Source of the DNA: Piromyces finnis
Taxonomy: Eukaryota; Neocallimastigomycota; Neocallimastigomycetes; Neocallimastigales; Neocallimastigaceae
Assembly (NCBI GenBank): GCA_002104945.1
Contig: MCFH01000005.1
Location: forward strand, 310,001-374,000
Direction of reading: 5' to 3'
DNA: 64,000 bases
Numbering within the stretch: the stretch's first letter is position 1; the number at the start of each line of letters is the position of its first letter. Positions 15,001 to 21,244 of the stretch are shown here, piece after piece. A program made the translations under genes and the position numbers. The notes under the pieces were generated by a model. That model saw only the letters and a program-made list of their open reading frames with translations, ran no database searches and was not told where the DNA came from.

Positions 15001-17420
15001 AATTAGCAAATATTATTCAACCTCTTATTAAACTTCCTTTAGCAGTAGATTATCTTTTTGAAAATATTATTGAAGAACCAAAAGAAGAAATTAAAAAAGA
15101 AATTGAAGAAGAAAAAACAAAATTAGAAAATATTATTCAACCTCTTGTTAAACTTCCTTTAGCAGTAGATTATTTTTTTGAAAATATTATTGAAGAACCA
15201 AAAGAAGAAATTAAAAAAGAAATTGAAGAAGAAAAAACAAAATTAGAAAATATTATTCAACCTCTTATTAAACTTCCTTTAGCAGTAGATTATCTTTTTG
15301 AAAATATTATTGAAGAACCAAAAGAAGAAATTAAAAAAGAAATTGAAGAAGAAAAAACAAAATTAGCAAATATTATTCAACCTCTTATTAAACTTCCTTT
15401 AGCAGTAGATTATCTTTTTGAACAAATTATTGAAGAACAATCATTTGAAGTTGAAATTACTAGGTCAATTTGTGATCAATCATTTAGTGATTTTGTAGAT
15501 GCTAAAGATGGCTCAGAAAATAGTAAATTAATAGAATCAAAGATTTTATTAAATGATATTAGTTATATTAGTGAAAGTGGGTTTGTAGATGCTAATGATG
15601 GTTCAACTAATAATGAAATAGATATAGAAGAAGCTATTGAAAAAGTCATTGAGAAAGAGCAACGAGAATTAGCAAATATTATTCAACCTCTTATTAAACT
15701 TCCTTTAGCAGTAGATTATCTTTTTGAAAATATTATTGAAGAACCAAAAGAAGAAATTAAAAAAGAAATTGAAGAAGAAAAAACAAAATTAGAAAATATT
15801 ATTCAACCTCTTGTTAAACTTCCTTTAGCAGTAGATTATCTTTTTGAAAATATTATTGAAGAACCAAAAGAAGAAATTAAAAAAGAAATTGAAGAAGAAA
15901 AAACAAAATTAGAAAATATTATTCAACCTCTTGTTAAACTTCCTTTAGCAGATTATCTTTTTGAACAAATTATTGAAGAACAATCATTTGAAGTTGAAAT
16001 TACTAGGTCAATTTGTGATCAATCATTTAGTGATTTTGTAGATGCTAAAGATGGCTCAGAAAATAGTAAATTAATAGAATCAAAGATTTTATTAAATGAT
16101 ATTAGTTATATTAGTGAAAGTGGGTTTGTAGATGCTAATGATGGTTCAACTAATAATGAAATAGATATAGAAGAAGCTATTGAAAAAGTCATTGAGAAAG
16201 AGCAACGAGAATTAGCAAATATTATTCAACCTCTTATTAAACTTCCTTTAGCAGTAGATTATCTTTTTGAAAATATTATTGAAGAACCAAAAGAAGAAAT
16301 TAAAAAAGAAATTGAAGAAGAAAAAACAAAATTAGAAAATATTATTCAACCTCTTATTAAACTTCCTTTAGCAGTAGATTATTTTTTTGAAAATATTATT
16401 GAAGAACCAAAAGAAGAAATTAAAAAAGAAATTGAAGAAGAAAAAACAAAATTAGAAAATATTATTCAACCTCTTGTTAAACTTCCTTTAGCAGATTATC
16501 TTTTTGAACAAATTATTGAAGAACAATCATTTGAAGTTGAAATTACTAGGTCAATTTGTGATCAATCATTTAGTGATTTTGTAGATGCTAAAGATGGCTC
16601 AGAAAATAGTAAATTAATAGAATCAAAGGTAGCAACTGATTATTTTTTCGAACAAACTATTGAAAAACCAAAAGAAGAGATTATTGAAAAACAATCAATT
16701 AAAGAAATAATTGAAGAAGTCATAGAAGAGCAAATAGATGAATCAATTGAAAATAGTGATCGAAGCATTTATGTAGATGCCCCAAATAGAGCAAATAATA
16801 ATGAAAATGACAAACTATACAATAATGATAACAATGAATCAATGAGCTTTATAAGTGAAAATAACTTTGTAGATGCTCCAGATGACACAGATAATATTGA
16901 AAATAATCGATTATTAAATTTAAATGACATTCCTTCAAGTATTATTAGCAATGAAACTAGTTATACTGATGCTCCCGATAGTATAAACAAAAATGATCAA
17001 TTTTTTGAGTCAAAATTAGATGATGTTTCAAATGTGGTTTTAAATGAACAAAATAATTTTAATGATATTTCTAATATTTCAATTAATAAAAGCTTATTAA
17101 GTGAAAATAGTGATTTTATTGATGCGTTTGATGTACAATCTAATATGAAACTATCTTTAAATATTGACACAAAGAATAACAAGTATGAAAATAATATAGA
17201 TAATCTAGCAAATAAATCAAATATAGATGCATTTGATATAACCTTAAATGAATTAATTAGCCCAATATATGGAGGAAATTCATTAATAGAAGTTGAGCAA
17301 ATATCTGAAGAAAGTTACTTTAATGATCAAGTCGGTTCTAATGAAGCTAAAAATAGTAAATTATTAGATGATAAAATCAAATCAGATTCTGAATTTAACA
17401 ATAATATTAGAGAAGAGTAA
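1..17420 (+). CDS. Giant repetitive coiled-coil membrane protein (5' end outside window)
   Basis: The frame is open from base 3, and the repeat pattern runs back over the window edge. The first in-window ATG at 156 is therefore internal, and at least 5754 codons are visible (residue numbers count from that ATG). No intron is needed. Order of parts: near-identical coiled-coil repeats (1-2329), diverged coiled coil with two more clean units (2330-3170), four polybasic motifs of the type KRKRKIKKI near residues 3180, 3306, 3446 and 3776, more coiled coil (about 3990-4330), and two hydrophobic segments near 4406-4430 and 4461-4483 separated by a basic loop. A long acidic tail follows, with repeated FVDA(K/N)DGS and 40-residue Glu/Lys/Ile-rich repeats. 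The stop is TAA at 17418-17420. I do not recognise the family. The architecture suggests a membrane-anchored tether or scaffold; this is inference. A coiled coil alone gives no orthology, so golgin-like, nuclear-envelope-like or cortical roles are all possible. Confidence 0.85.
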   Translation, partial: SLNGQVEDAKNKISELEKQIADNEVKANEENESKQNEINKLIKKITIIERIMESEREKNNELENQLNENIEKSIIIENDKQEEIDSLNRDINEKNDAIDSLNRDINEKNDTIDSLNRDINEKNDAIDSLNGQVEDAKNKISELEKQIADNEVKANEENESKQNEINKLIKKITIIERIMESEREKNNELENQLNENIEKSIIIENDKQKEIDSLNRDINEKNDAIDSLNRDINEKNDTIDSLNRDINKKNDAIDSLNRDINEKNDAIDSLNGQVEDSKNKISELEKQIADNEVKANEENESKQNEINKLIKKITIIERIMESEREKNNELENQLNENIEKSIIIENDKQEEIDSLNRDINEKNDAIDSLNRDINEKNDAIDSLNRDINEKNDAIDSLNGQVEDAKNKISELEKQIADNEVKANEENESKQNEINKLIKKITIIERIMESEREKNNELENQLNENIEKSIIIENDKQKEIDSLNRDINEKNDAIDSLNRDINEKNDAIDSLNRDINEKNDAIDSLNGQVEDAKNKISELEKQIADNEVKANEENESKQNEINKLIKKITIIERIMESEREKNNELENQLNENIEKSIIIENDKQKEIDSLNRDINEKNDAIDSLNRDINEKNDAIDSLNGQVEDAKNKISELEKQIADNEVKANEENESKQNEINKLIKKITIIERIMESEREKNNELENQLNENIEKSIIIENDKQEEIDSLNRDINEKNDAIDSLNRDINEKNDAIDSLNRDINEKNDAIDSLNGQVEDAKNKISELEKQIADNEVKANEENESKQNEINKLIKKITIIERIMESEREKNNELENQLNENIEKSIIIENDKQEEIDSLNRDINEKNDAIDSLNRDINEKNDAIDSLNRDINEKNDAIDSLNRDINEKNDTIDSLNRDINKKNDAIDSLNRDINEKNDAIDSLNGQVEDSKNKISELEKQIADNEVKANEENESKQNEINKLIKKITIIERIMESEREKNNELENQLNENIEKSIIIENDKQEEIDSLNRDINEKNDAIDSLNGQVEDAKNKISELEKQIADNEVKANEENESKQNEINKLIKKITIIERIMESEREKNNELENQLNENIEKSIIIENDKQEEIDSLNRDINEKNDAIDSLNRDINEKNDAIDSLNRDINEKNDAIDSLNGQVEDAKNKISELEKQIADNEVKANEENESKQNEINKLIKKITIIERIMESEREKNNELENQLNENIEKSIIIENDKQEEIDSLNRDINEKNDAIDSLNGQVEDAKNKISELEKQIADNEVKANEENESKQNEINKLIKKITIIERIMESEREKNNELENQLNENIEKSIIIENDKQKEIDSLNREINEKNDAIDSLNRDINEKNDAIDSLNGQVEDAKNKISELEKQIADNEVKANEENESKQNEINKLIKKITIIERIMESEREKNNELENQLNENIEKSIIIENDKQEEIDSLNRDINEKNDAIDSLNGQVEDAKNKISELEKQIADNEVKANEENESKQNEINKLIKKITIIERIMESEREKNNELENQLNENIEKSIIIENDKQEEIDSLNRDINEKNDAIDSLNRDINEKNDAIDSLNRDINEKNDAIDSLNGQVEDAKNKISELEKQIADNEVKANEENESKQNEINKLIKKITIIERIMESEREKNNELENQLNENIEKSIIIENDKQEEIDSLNRDINEKNDAIDSLNGQVEDAKNKISELEKQIADNEVKANEENESKQNEINKLIKKITIIERIMESEREKNNELENQLNENIEKSIIIENDKQKEIDSLNREINEKNDAIDSLNRDINEKNDAIDSLNGQVEDAKNKISELEKQIADNEVKANEENESKQNEINKLIKKITIIERIMESEREKNNELENQLNENIEKSIIIENDKQEEIDSLNRDINEKNDAIDSLNRDINEKNDAIDSLNRDINEKNDAIDSLNGQVEDAKNKISELEKQIADNEVKANEENESKQNEINKLIKKITIIERIMESEREKNNELENQLNENIEKSIIIENDKQEEIDSLNRDINEKNDAIDSLNRDINEKNDAIDSLNRDNNEKNDAIDSLNRDINEKNDTIDSLNRDINKKNDAIDSLNRDINEKNDAIDSLNGQVEDSKNKISELEKQIADNEVKANEENESKQNEINKLIKKITIIERIMESEREKNNELENQLNENIEKSIIIENDKQEEINSLNRDINEKNDAIDSLNGQVEDAKNKISELEKQIADNEVKANEENESKQNEINKLIKKITIIERIMESEREKNNELENQLNENIEKSIIIENDKQEEIDSLNRDINEKNDAIDSLNRDINEKNDAIDSLNRDINEKNDAIDSLNGQVEDAKNKISELEKQIADNEVKANEENESKQNEINKLIKKITIIERIMESEREKNNELGNQLNENIERSIIIDNENQNKINELKENIELLDGKIEEMNNKEKIYENIHNESMNKILILQNKISENDIKYREIITKKQNEINNLIKKIKIIKKIIEKAKENLEKSKIIEKENNEKIGLLTRNINNKQNEINLLNVIIKNYENKISEIEKQLSKNEIKYKEENESKQNEFNKLIKKITIIERIMESEREKNNELENQLNENIEKSIIIENDKQEEIDSLNRDINEKNDAIDSLNRDINEKNDAIDSLNGQVEDAKNKISELEKQIADNEVKANEENESKQNEINKLIKKITIIERIMESEREKNNELENQLNENIEKSIIIENDKQEEIDSLNRDINEKNDTIDSLNRDINEKNDAIDSLNRDINEKNDAIDSLNGQVEDAKNKISELEKQIADNEVKANEENESKQNEINKLIKKITIIERIMESEREKNNDLENQLNENIEKSILIENDQKYEINELKVNIDLLNNEIANADNKLKIYEEINNKSMNKILILQNKINDNDKKYKEIINKKQNEINDLLRKINIIKRVIEKAKENLEKSKVIEKDNKIKIDALSRNIDSLNKQIWDVNSKAQNRENKLKESMNQISVLQKQLLDNENKYKKTVGNKQNEINDLLRKITIIKKIMENAKENIIKLQKQNVYNENKFKEVEITKQNEINTLLKKINIIKKIMKSEREKSNELENKLNENLEMSRIIEKGKQSEIEALNYDIENNKNKIIYLEKQLSESEKRENENNNAKQEEIDNLLKKISIIEKIIEDEREKSNNLEEQLVNSIEKSRIIENNKQDEIDALNRNVDDLNNQIDNAKNKILDLESQLAESKAGANKSNNNIKQDQNVKEIVPEKKHKRKIKKIVKTITTVKKNNNKSLNEGVLVLDESKIIEDVSDNVSHIEYSLESDDVGKEVQCVSEPEKEIVIKEENDNKDKVEYLMKKIIEIENIAKQEKERADSLEKKLNEKENEKAMIINPEKKRKRKIKKIIKSIKTVKKNGNKSGILDELSFSDKSDINENIDEIKNSIFTKSEPNGEENGEDIVPVQVNIIEENKDNSLNNNTKSIVPVIISQIENNEKVIDKQKEIEKLTSQLEKEKERADSLEKLLIETKQNNQIPDKKRKRKIKKIVKTVTTVNKNVNNPFEENILNKTGIEETAFYGESNMEEALTSNDIENVTVLKNKEIIRNLKTEKEENPWKNLIPHILKLIVAQAKKIDKLDEPKIPKNSFNHLLNISADDDMNIDNKDNIQDVYLIKFEKKQKEKSKNLLNIPDGIINNNNDIHYSYLPKENSGREEINKESSNQTDDSKNSLCQKEQRKESIIESIAINNQSSNNEYDKQDSEDESTEVPKKSFEELEQSILCEPSMVFDPSMMAPDVSIIIPNESSMISEDIIEMPSHNIVSNISELPQGNSTQNEKSTFSLENESQIIMKSLPITNKQNDIKGDMKTNKKKKIKKIITTKKTITTKNRKPGQNEFIVINRSTEIPEQKSLIISRKFSPITTQDVEVIVNPETGKKTYFKKTIVTKTIKTDVTKKNNESKIKNENINSKENKENDIPLFDNCKYRNLISSVIKNVNQNKEIDDDIISEPKNEIQEKEENNDILITEPTIIHQIPRSVEEDEVLISTFNQINNTENKELKSESIQFIVPKDTIKNKNNYEKGSENINKLNKKIIELELDFKNVKNENEELKKELEQYKNALKRNSKGKSEEKIAKLNDDISRLKKGINIMNELNKNLETGNINDMKSINIQLTKQKEKVLQLQNIDTDNITSDNLYRINNRINNLKNVLGQIKNNNPINNKEISEKLTTIAINDKECSKIKELEDKLKEKTKLLEENQNQKKIKNFVEKSNNVITKQELDSFSEIQNRDKNAISKFINNEPCSKDIDDDKRNIKLDENKRLINQLKIMKNAIDNSKKEKINISKENKSLHNKIEELNDIIKDNLEKIKNSEFVISQLNSDNNKLNEKIKAATLACETFKDLYNKQIYKHENDIKTKEIIKDLNKDQKDRYRCIPFIENKRRRMELTKRLKQENGINIVPHKELITIKSKKVKSVRDKIDREIKKEIDLLPEIKPIKFNTYLTYLLGYTSTVASVILGLVYTREYMNARRFIDKNKRYYIRKKKEIPTPGQLISNKLTAALLGSVAILILLNMIVIRGKKVNEIIEDNEKDNNNEYDKNDNKDKEKEKSITNLTASVDFESKSTSITNEYQYNRKDHEQYDQLSRDIKEENSFIIKLFDKNEHSYDFNKSISIIKSNEDVNDSLNQYSLFDQIETKNLLDQIENEENIIGKVIKSQNQIHKQSSLVNINNKEDQKPESLIISSKSNSKNNKLSVNINSSINEYNSTVKIKECLIEGSPKNDTLPKIKINIEDVSLFDQSFGDFVDAKDGSENSKLKEPKASLNDISYISESGFVDANDGSTNNEIDIEEAIEKVIEKEQRELANIIQPLIKLPLAVDYLFENIIEEPKEEIKKEIEEEKTKLENIIQPLVKLPLAVDYLFENIIEEPKEEIKKEIEEEKTKLENIIQPLIKLPLADYLFEQIIEEQSFEVEITRSICDQSFSDFVDAKDGSENSKLIESKILLNNISYISESGFVDANDGSTNNEIDIEEAIEKVIEKEQRELANIIQPLIKLPLAVDYLFENIIEEPKEEIKKEIEEEKTKLENIIQPLVKLPLAVDYFFENIIEEPKEEIKKEIEEEKTKLENIIQPLIKLPLAVDYLFENIIEEPKEEIKKEIEEEKTKLANIIQPLIKLPLAVDYLFEQIIEEQSFEVEITRSICDQSFSDFVDAKDGSENSKLIESKILLNDISYISESGFVDANDGSTNNEIDIEEAIEKVIEKEQRELANIIQPLIKLPLAVDYLFENIIEEPKEEIKKEIEEEKTKLENIIQPLVKLPLAVDYLFENIIEEPKEEIKKEIEEEKTKLENIIQPLVKLPLADYLFEQIIEEQSFEVEITRSICDQSFSDFVDAKDGSENSKLIESKILLNDISYISESGFVDANDGSTNNEIDIEEAIEKVIEKEQRELANIIQPLIKLPLAVDYLFENIIEEPKEEIKKEIEEEKTKLENIIQPLIKLPLAVDYFFENIIEEPKEEIKKEIEEEKTKLENIIQPLVKLPLADYLFEQIIEEQSFEVEITRSICDQSFSDFVDAKDGSENSKLIESKVATDYFFEQTIEKPKEEIIEKQSIKEIIEEVIEEQIDESIENSDRSIYVDAPNRANNNENDKLYNNDNNESMSFISENNFVDAPDDTDNIENNRLLNLNDIPSSIISNETSYTDAPDSINKNDQFFESKLDDVSNVVLNEQNNFNDISNISINKSLLSENSDFIDAFDVQSNMKLSLNIDTKNNKYENNIDNLANKSNIDAFDITLNELISPIYGGNSLIEVEQISEESYFNDQVGSNEAKNSKLLDDKIKSDSEFNNNIREE
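3..7142 (+). repeat. Coding tandem array with nested 14-residue subrepeats
   Basis: Nineteen complete units start at 156, 537, 960, 1341, 1722, 2061, 2442, 2949, 3246, 3627, 3924, 4263, 4560, 4941, 5238, 5577, 5958, 6465 and 6762. Each unit has a constant part of 85 residues plus n copies of a 14-residue subrepeat (RDINEKNDAIDSLN), so its length is 85+14n residues. The values of n along the array are 3,4,3,3,2,3,6,1,3,1,2,1,3,1,2,3,6,1,3. Units are nearly identical at DNA level, with a few marker variants (NDT, INKK, REIN, EDSK, a GAG for GAA). This indicates recent homogenisation. Confidence 0.95.
7725..8444 (+). repeat. Second patch of the same coding repeat (two units, n=2 and n=3)
   Basis: Two clean units start at 7725 and 8064. 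They lie between diverged coiled-coil segments that still show the same skeleton (KQNEIN, LIKKI, LENQLNEN-like pieces). They differ from the main array by synonymous changes (for example GCT and TCC where the main array has GCC and TCA), so they are a slightly older or separately converted copy. Confidence 0.9.
14268..16620 (+). repeat. Nested repeats in the C-terminal tail
   Basis: An outer block begins with DQSFSDFVDAKDGS, continues with SGFVDANDGS, and is followed by tandem 40-residue (120-bp) inner repeats containing NIIQPLIKLPLAVDYLFE and EEPKEEIKKEIEEEK. Four outer blocks are visible with 3, 4, 3 and 3 inner repeats, then the start of a fifth. The last inner copy of most blocks lacks one Val (LADYLFEQ instead of LAVDYLFEN). 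DNA identity between copies is almost complete, so this array also evolves by recent copying. Confidence 0.92.
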
Positions 17421-17530
17421 AATAATAGAGAACATAAATTTAAAATATATTCCATTTATAATTAAATTAAATAAGCTTTTATTAACAACAACAAAATATA
17501 TATATATATGTTTATTTATTTATTTATATG

Positions 17531-17760
17531 TAACTTTATATTTTTTTATAATAACATAAAAAACTTTTATTAACAACAACAACAACAACAACAAAAAAAA
17601 AAAAAAAAAAAAAAAAAAATTATTTATATTGTAACTTTATATTTTTTTATAATAACATAAAAAACTTTTATTAACAACAACAACAACAACAACAAAAAAA
17701 AAAAAAAAAAAAAAAAAAATTATTTATATTGTAACTTTATTTTTTTTTATAATAACATAA
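17531..17760. repeat. About 100-bp tandem repeat with (CAA)n and poly(A)
   Basis: The segment starting TAACTTTAT occurs at 17531, 17632 and 17732. Between copies lie ACTTTTATT, a CAA/AAC run and a long A run. A diverged earlier copy (GCTTTTATTAACAACAAC) sits near 17475. Confidence 0.85.
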
Positions 17761-18025
17761 AAAAAAAAAAAACACTATCAAATAATCAATATTTTAATTT
17801 TATTTTAACAATCAAAATAAATATTTTAATATTAAATAAAATTATTTATAATAAAATTTTTAATAATTAATATCTAATGTTTATAAAGTTAAGTGTATAA
17901 ATTTATTGTATATTAGCAAATTCATCATGATTTAGAAAACCACATTTTGTGGACAGAAATTCTTATGTTGGTAAATCACCTTTTAATTTAATTATCAGAA
18001 TTGTTTTTATGTTCCAATGTTTTCG

Positions 18026-18061
<36 letters not shown>

Positions 18062-18484
18062 GACATGATAGGGATATAATATATATTATTATTAAAATTG
18101 TAATTCACATATTTAAAATATTTAAAATAGATTTTACAAAATATATTTGACATTATATATCTTATTAAGATACCATTATGAAAAGATGAAAAGACTACAG
18201 TTTACTATATGAATTAAATAAATGTGTATAATATATTCTACTCATTTTAAAAGTATAAAGGTCATCGTTGAGACCAAAAAAATCTAAAAATCTAAAAATC
18301 TAACAAGGGCACCATCCACCATCAACAAGACATCTACCATTATGTTTATAAAATGATACCAGATTTTGTCATTTGAAAAAAAAAGTAATTATTATTATAT
18401 TTAACAATAATAAACAAGTTCTTTTATATTTTTATATTTTTATCATTTTTATTATTAATGTTTTTACTTTTTTTCTTTTTTTTT

Positions 18485-18658
18485 TTAAATTTTTTTCTCT
18501 TATATTTAATATTATTTTAATTTTATTTTTTTTGTTATGACTTTAAATTTTTTTCTCTTATATTTAATATTATTTTAATTTTATTTTTTTTGTTATGACT
18601 TTAAATTTTTTTCTCTTATATTTAATATTATTTTAATTTTATTTTTTTTGTTATGACT
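18485..18658. repeat. 58-bp tandem repeat, three perfect copies
   Basis: Copies lie at 18485-18542, 18543-18600 and 18601-18658, each containing TTTCTCTTATATTTAATATT and ending GTTATGACT. The copies are identical and non-coding. Confidence 0.92.
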
Positions 18659-18969
18659 ATTATTCGATTTACTTTTAAATTAATATAAAAACAAATAATA
18701 GTGACTTCATATATTCAATGCTAATTTCTTTATAGGTTATTTTATATAAATAGTTTTTATAAATCCATAATGAAGAAAAAATATTGAATACCCTTAATAT
18801 TATTTTTGCTTGTTTTAAGCTTTTTTTGGTATAAGTATGAAATGAAATTTTTTGAAGAAATAAGAAATAAATTCTAACTTTTTTCTTTTCTTTTCTATTT
18901 CTATTTCTATTTCTTAAAATAAAAAAAAAAAATTGAATAATTTATAATTTAAATTTAATTTATTATAAT

Positions 18970-21244
18970 TTATTCTTCGTCTTCTTCAAGAATATCTTTA
19001 CGTAACTTTCCTTCTAAAGATAAAGTCTTTCCAGTAATACGATTGTAAAGATTCTTTACATCATCACTAACAGTTTCAAAGTGACTAGTAGCATCGTATG
19101 ATTTTGAAATGAAAACATGATCAGTAGTACCATCAGCTAATGGTTCATATAAATCAGAAATTTCAATGAATTTTCCTTCATAATCACCTAATAACTTTAC
19201 AGCTTCAGCGATTTCTTCTTCTGGATTATCAGTTTCAATAATAGTACTAACCATAGCAATATAATGTTCTGGAGCAGCAACCTTGTGAGCATTAGAGACA
19301 CAAGTAACGTAGATATCTATTTAAATTATTATTTTTTATTTTAATGTTTAAATAATTAGTATAATTTTTTTAATAATTTCTTAATATATTATAATATATT
19401 TATATTTTATTATGTGAATATCTAATATAATTATTACCATGTTGACGATTAAGTTGTTTTTGTGGAATAATAATTTGAGCAGAATCAGCATTATTAGTAT
19501 CAGCGAGTGGATGGTTTAATAAGTAAATTGCACGAATAGCTTGACCTTTCTTTTGAACTTTATTCTTAAAGTAGCTTGGGTCACCAATAACAGTACTAGC
19601 CTTAGTAACCTATTATATATAAAAATATGTTATAATTAATATATATTATTTCATATTTTATAAACTATTAAATTTAATTATCAATAATTTACTATTGATT
19701 TTATTAAAATTAATATTAAAAAATACCTTTCCATCAATTTTAACACCAGAAGCAACACCATTTTCATAAACAACTTCTTCGACATTAGCGTTAAGCATGT
19801 ATGTACCACCGTAAATAGCACTTAATCTTTATTAAAAAAATATTAAAAATAATGATTAATTAAAAAAAATAAATATAACTTAAAAATATTAAATATATTT
19901 ACCTAGCAAAACCTTGAGAGAGTTCACCTAAACCATATAATGGATAAATGAATGGACTCTTACCATAACGTGTGACGGAATTCATGTATAAAACAATTTT
20001 TTGGAAAGTTTCCTTGAATGGTTTATCAAGGTAAGTATCATCATTATAAAGAGCTAATGCATGTCCACATAAATCACAAGTACTATTTTCTAAGTTAAAC
20101 TTCTTGTAAATATCCTTCATTGGAACCTTTTCCCAGTCTAAACCTATAATATTTTTAGTAAATTTTTATTCATTATTTATATATTAGCATCATTCATATT
20201 TAAAAAAAAATAATTCATATTATTTTACAAACCATCAGTGGTGGATGGGTCATCAATGTTGTATTTTTGGATAAATTCAAATAACTTTCTTAAATTATTC
20301 TTTTCAGAAAGACTGAAAATAGAAGTAGTTAAAGCTTCTTTTTCAGTAGCTGGGACTTTGACAATCTTACCATCTTGATAGACGAAAGAACCTTCAATTT
20401 GCTTGAACTTTAAGTACCTTTTAATGATTATTACAGAATTTTTTTATTATTACTAATATTATATTTTGTTTTGAAAAATATAAATTTCATAATATAATTT
20501 TATATAGCAGATAATCTATTTACTTAGTAACATCAGTGTAAACAAGAATTTGAACAAAATCACCAGCAGACATAGAGAATTTTGGGACAAGATCAATATT
20601 GTAATCTCTTGGACGACCAAAGCTTTCACTTGGAGCATCAGTTTTACCAAACTTTTCATAAAGCTATTTTATTTTTTAATTATTTTAAATAATTTTATAA
20701 TTAATAAATATTCTTAAATTGTGAAATTTTGTTAATAATGAAGTTTACTTGAGCTAAGTTTAATGAAGCACATTCACCACCATAAAATTCGTTGTTGTCA
20801 AGATGTAAAACCTTTTTACCTTCAACAGATAATAAACCGGAAATAATACATTCAGTTAAACCAGTACCGAGAACAATAACATCATATGATTCTTCCTATA
20901 ATTATAGTGATGTTTATTTAAATATTATTTATTAATTTAGATATCTTATTCAAAAATATGTTTTTGTTTTCTCTATTATTTAAATACAATTTATGTTTCA
21001 TTGTTTATTTACGAAATTTTATTATTCCATTCAACTGTAAATTTTTATTGTCTTTGTTTATTTTAAAAATTTACATTTAAAATATTATAAAAGATAATTG
21101 CGAAAAATAATCTTTTTTACTTTATGTAAATACTACTTGTATTGAAATAACTATATATATATATATTTTTATTATTATTATCTCTATTTTTTATTTATTT
21201 TTATCTAATAATACAATTCAGAAAATAAATATCGATCTTACCAT
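18970..21244 (-). CDS. GDI1: Rab GDP-dissociation inhibitor (Rab GDI), 8 exons
   Basis: Minus-strand exons: 21242-21244, 20749-20895, 20524-20663, 20233-20417, 19903-20143, 19727-19826, 19438-19609, 18970-19316. They join in frame to 444 aa, close to the usual GDI length. Family hallmarks are visible: the N-terminal dinucleotide-fold-like start [14 protein letters not shown], then [44 protein letters not shown], and NLYNRITG near the C-terminus. GDI extracts prenylated GDP-bound Rab proteins from membranes and delivers them in the cytosol, so it is a housekeeping factor of vesicle traffic. There is no signal peptide or membrane segment. All introns start with GT and end with AG, with donors such as GTAAG and GTAAAT. 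The first coding exon is only the ATG, followed by a 346-nt intron. Rab escort protein is an alternative family member but is longer and has insertions not seen here. Confidence 0.97.

Larger units (their letters stand above)
17421..18969. other. AT-rich convergent intergenic region
   Basis: This lies between two genes that converge. It holds two short tandem repeats (annotated separately), a run of 34 T at 18027-18060, and a slightly GC-richer patch around 18258-18375. I see no convincing open reading frame, tRNA or other RNA gene. Confidence 0.7.

Noticed and set aside
18258-18375. GC-richer patch as a possible tRNA gene
   Set aside because: I could not form a cloverleaf or find the conserved T-loop and D-loop bases.
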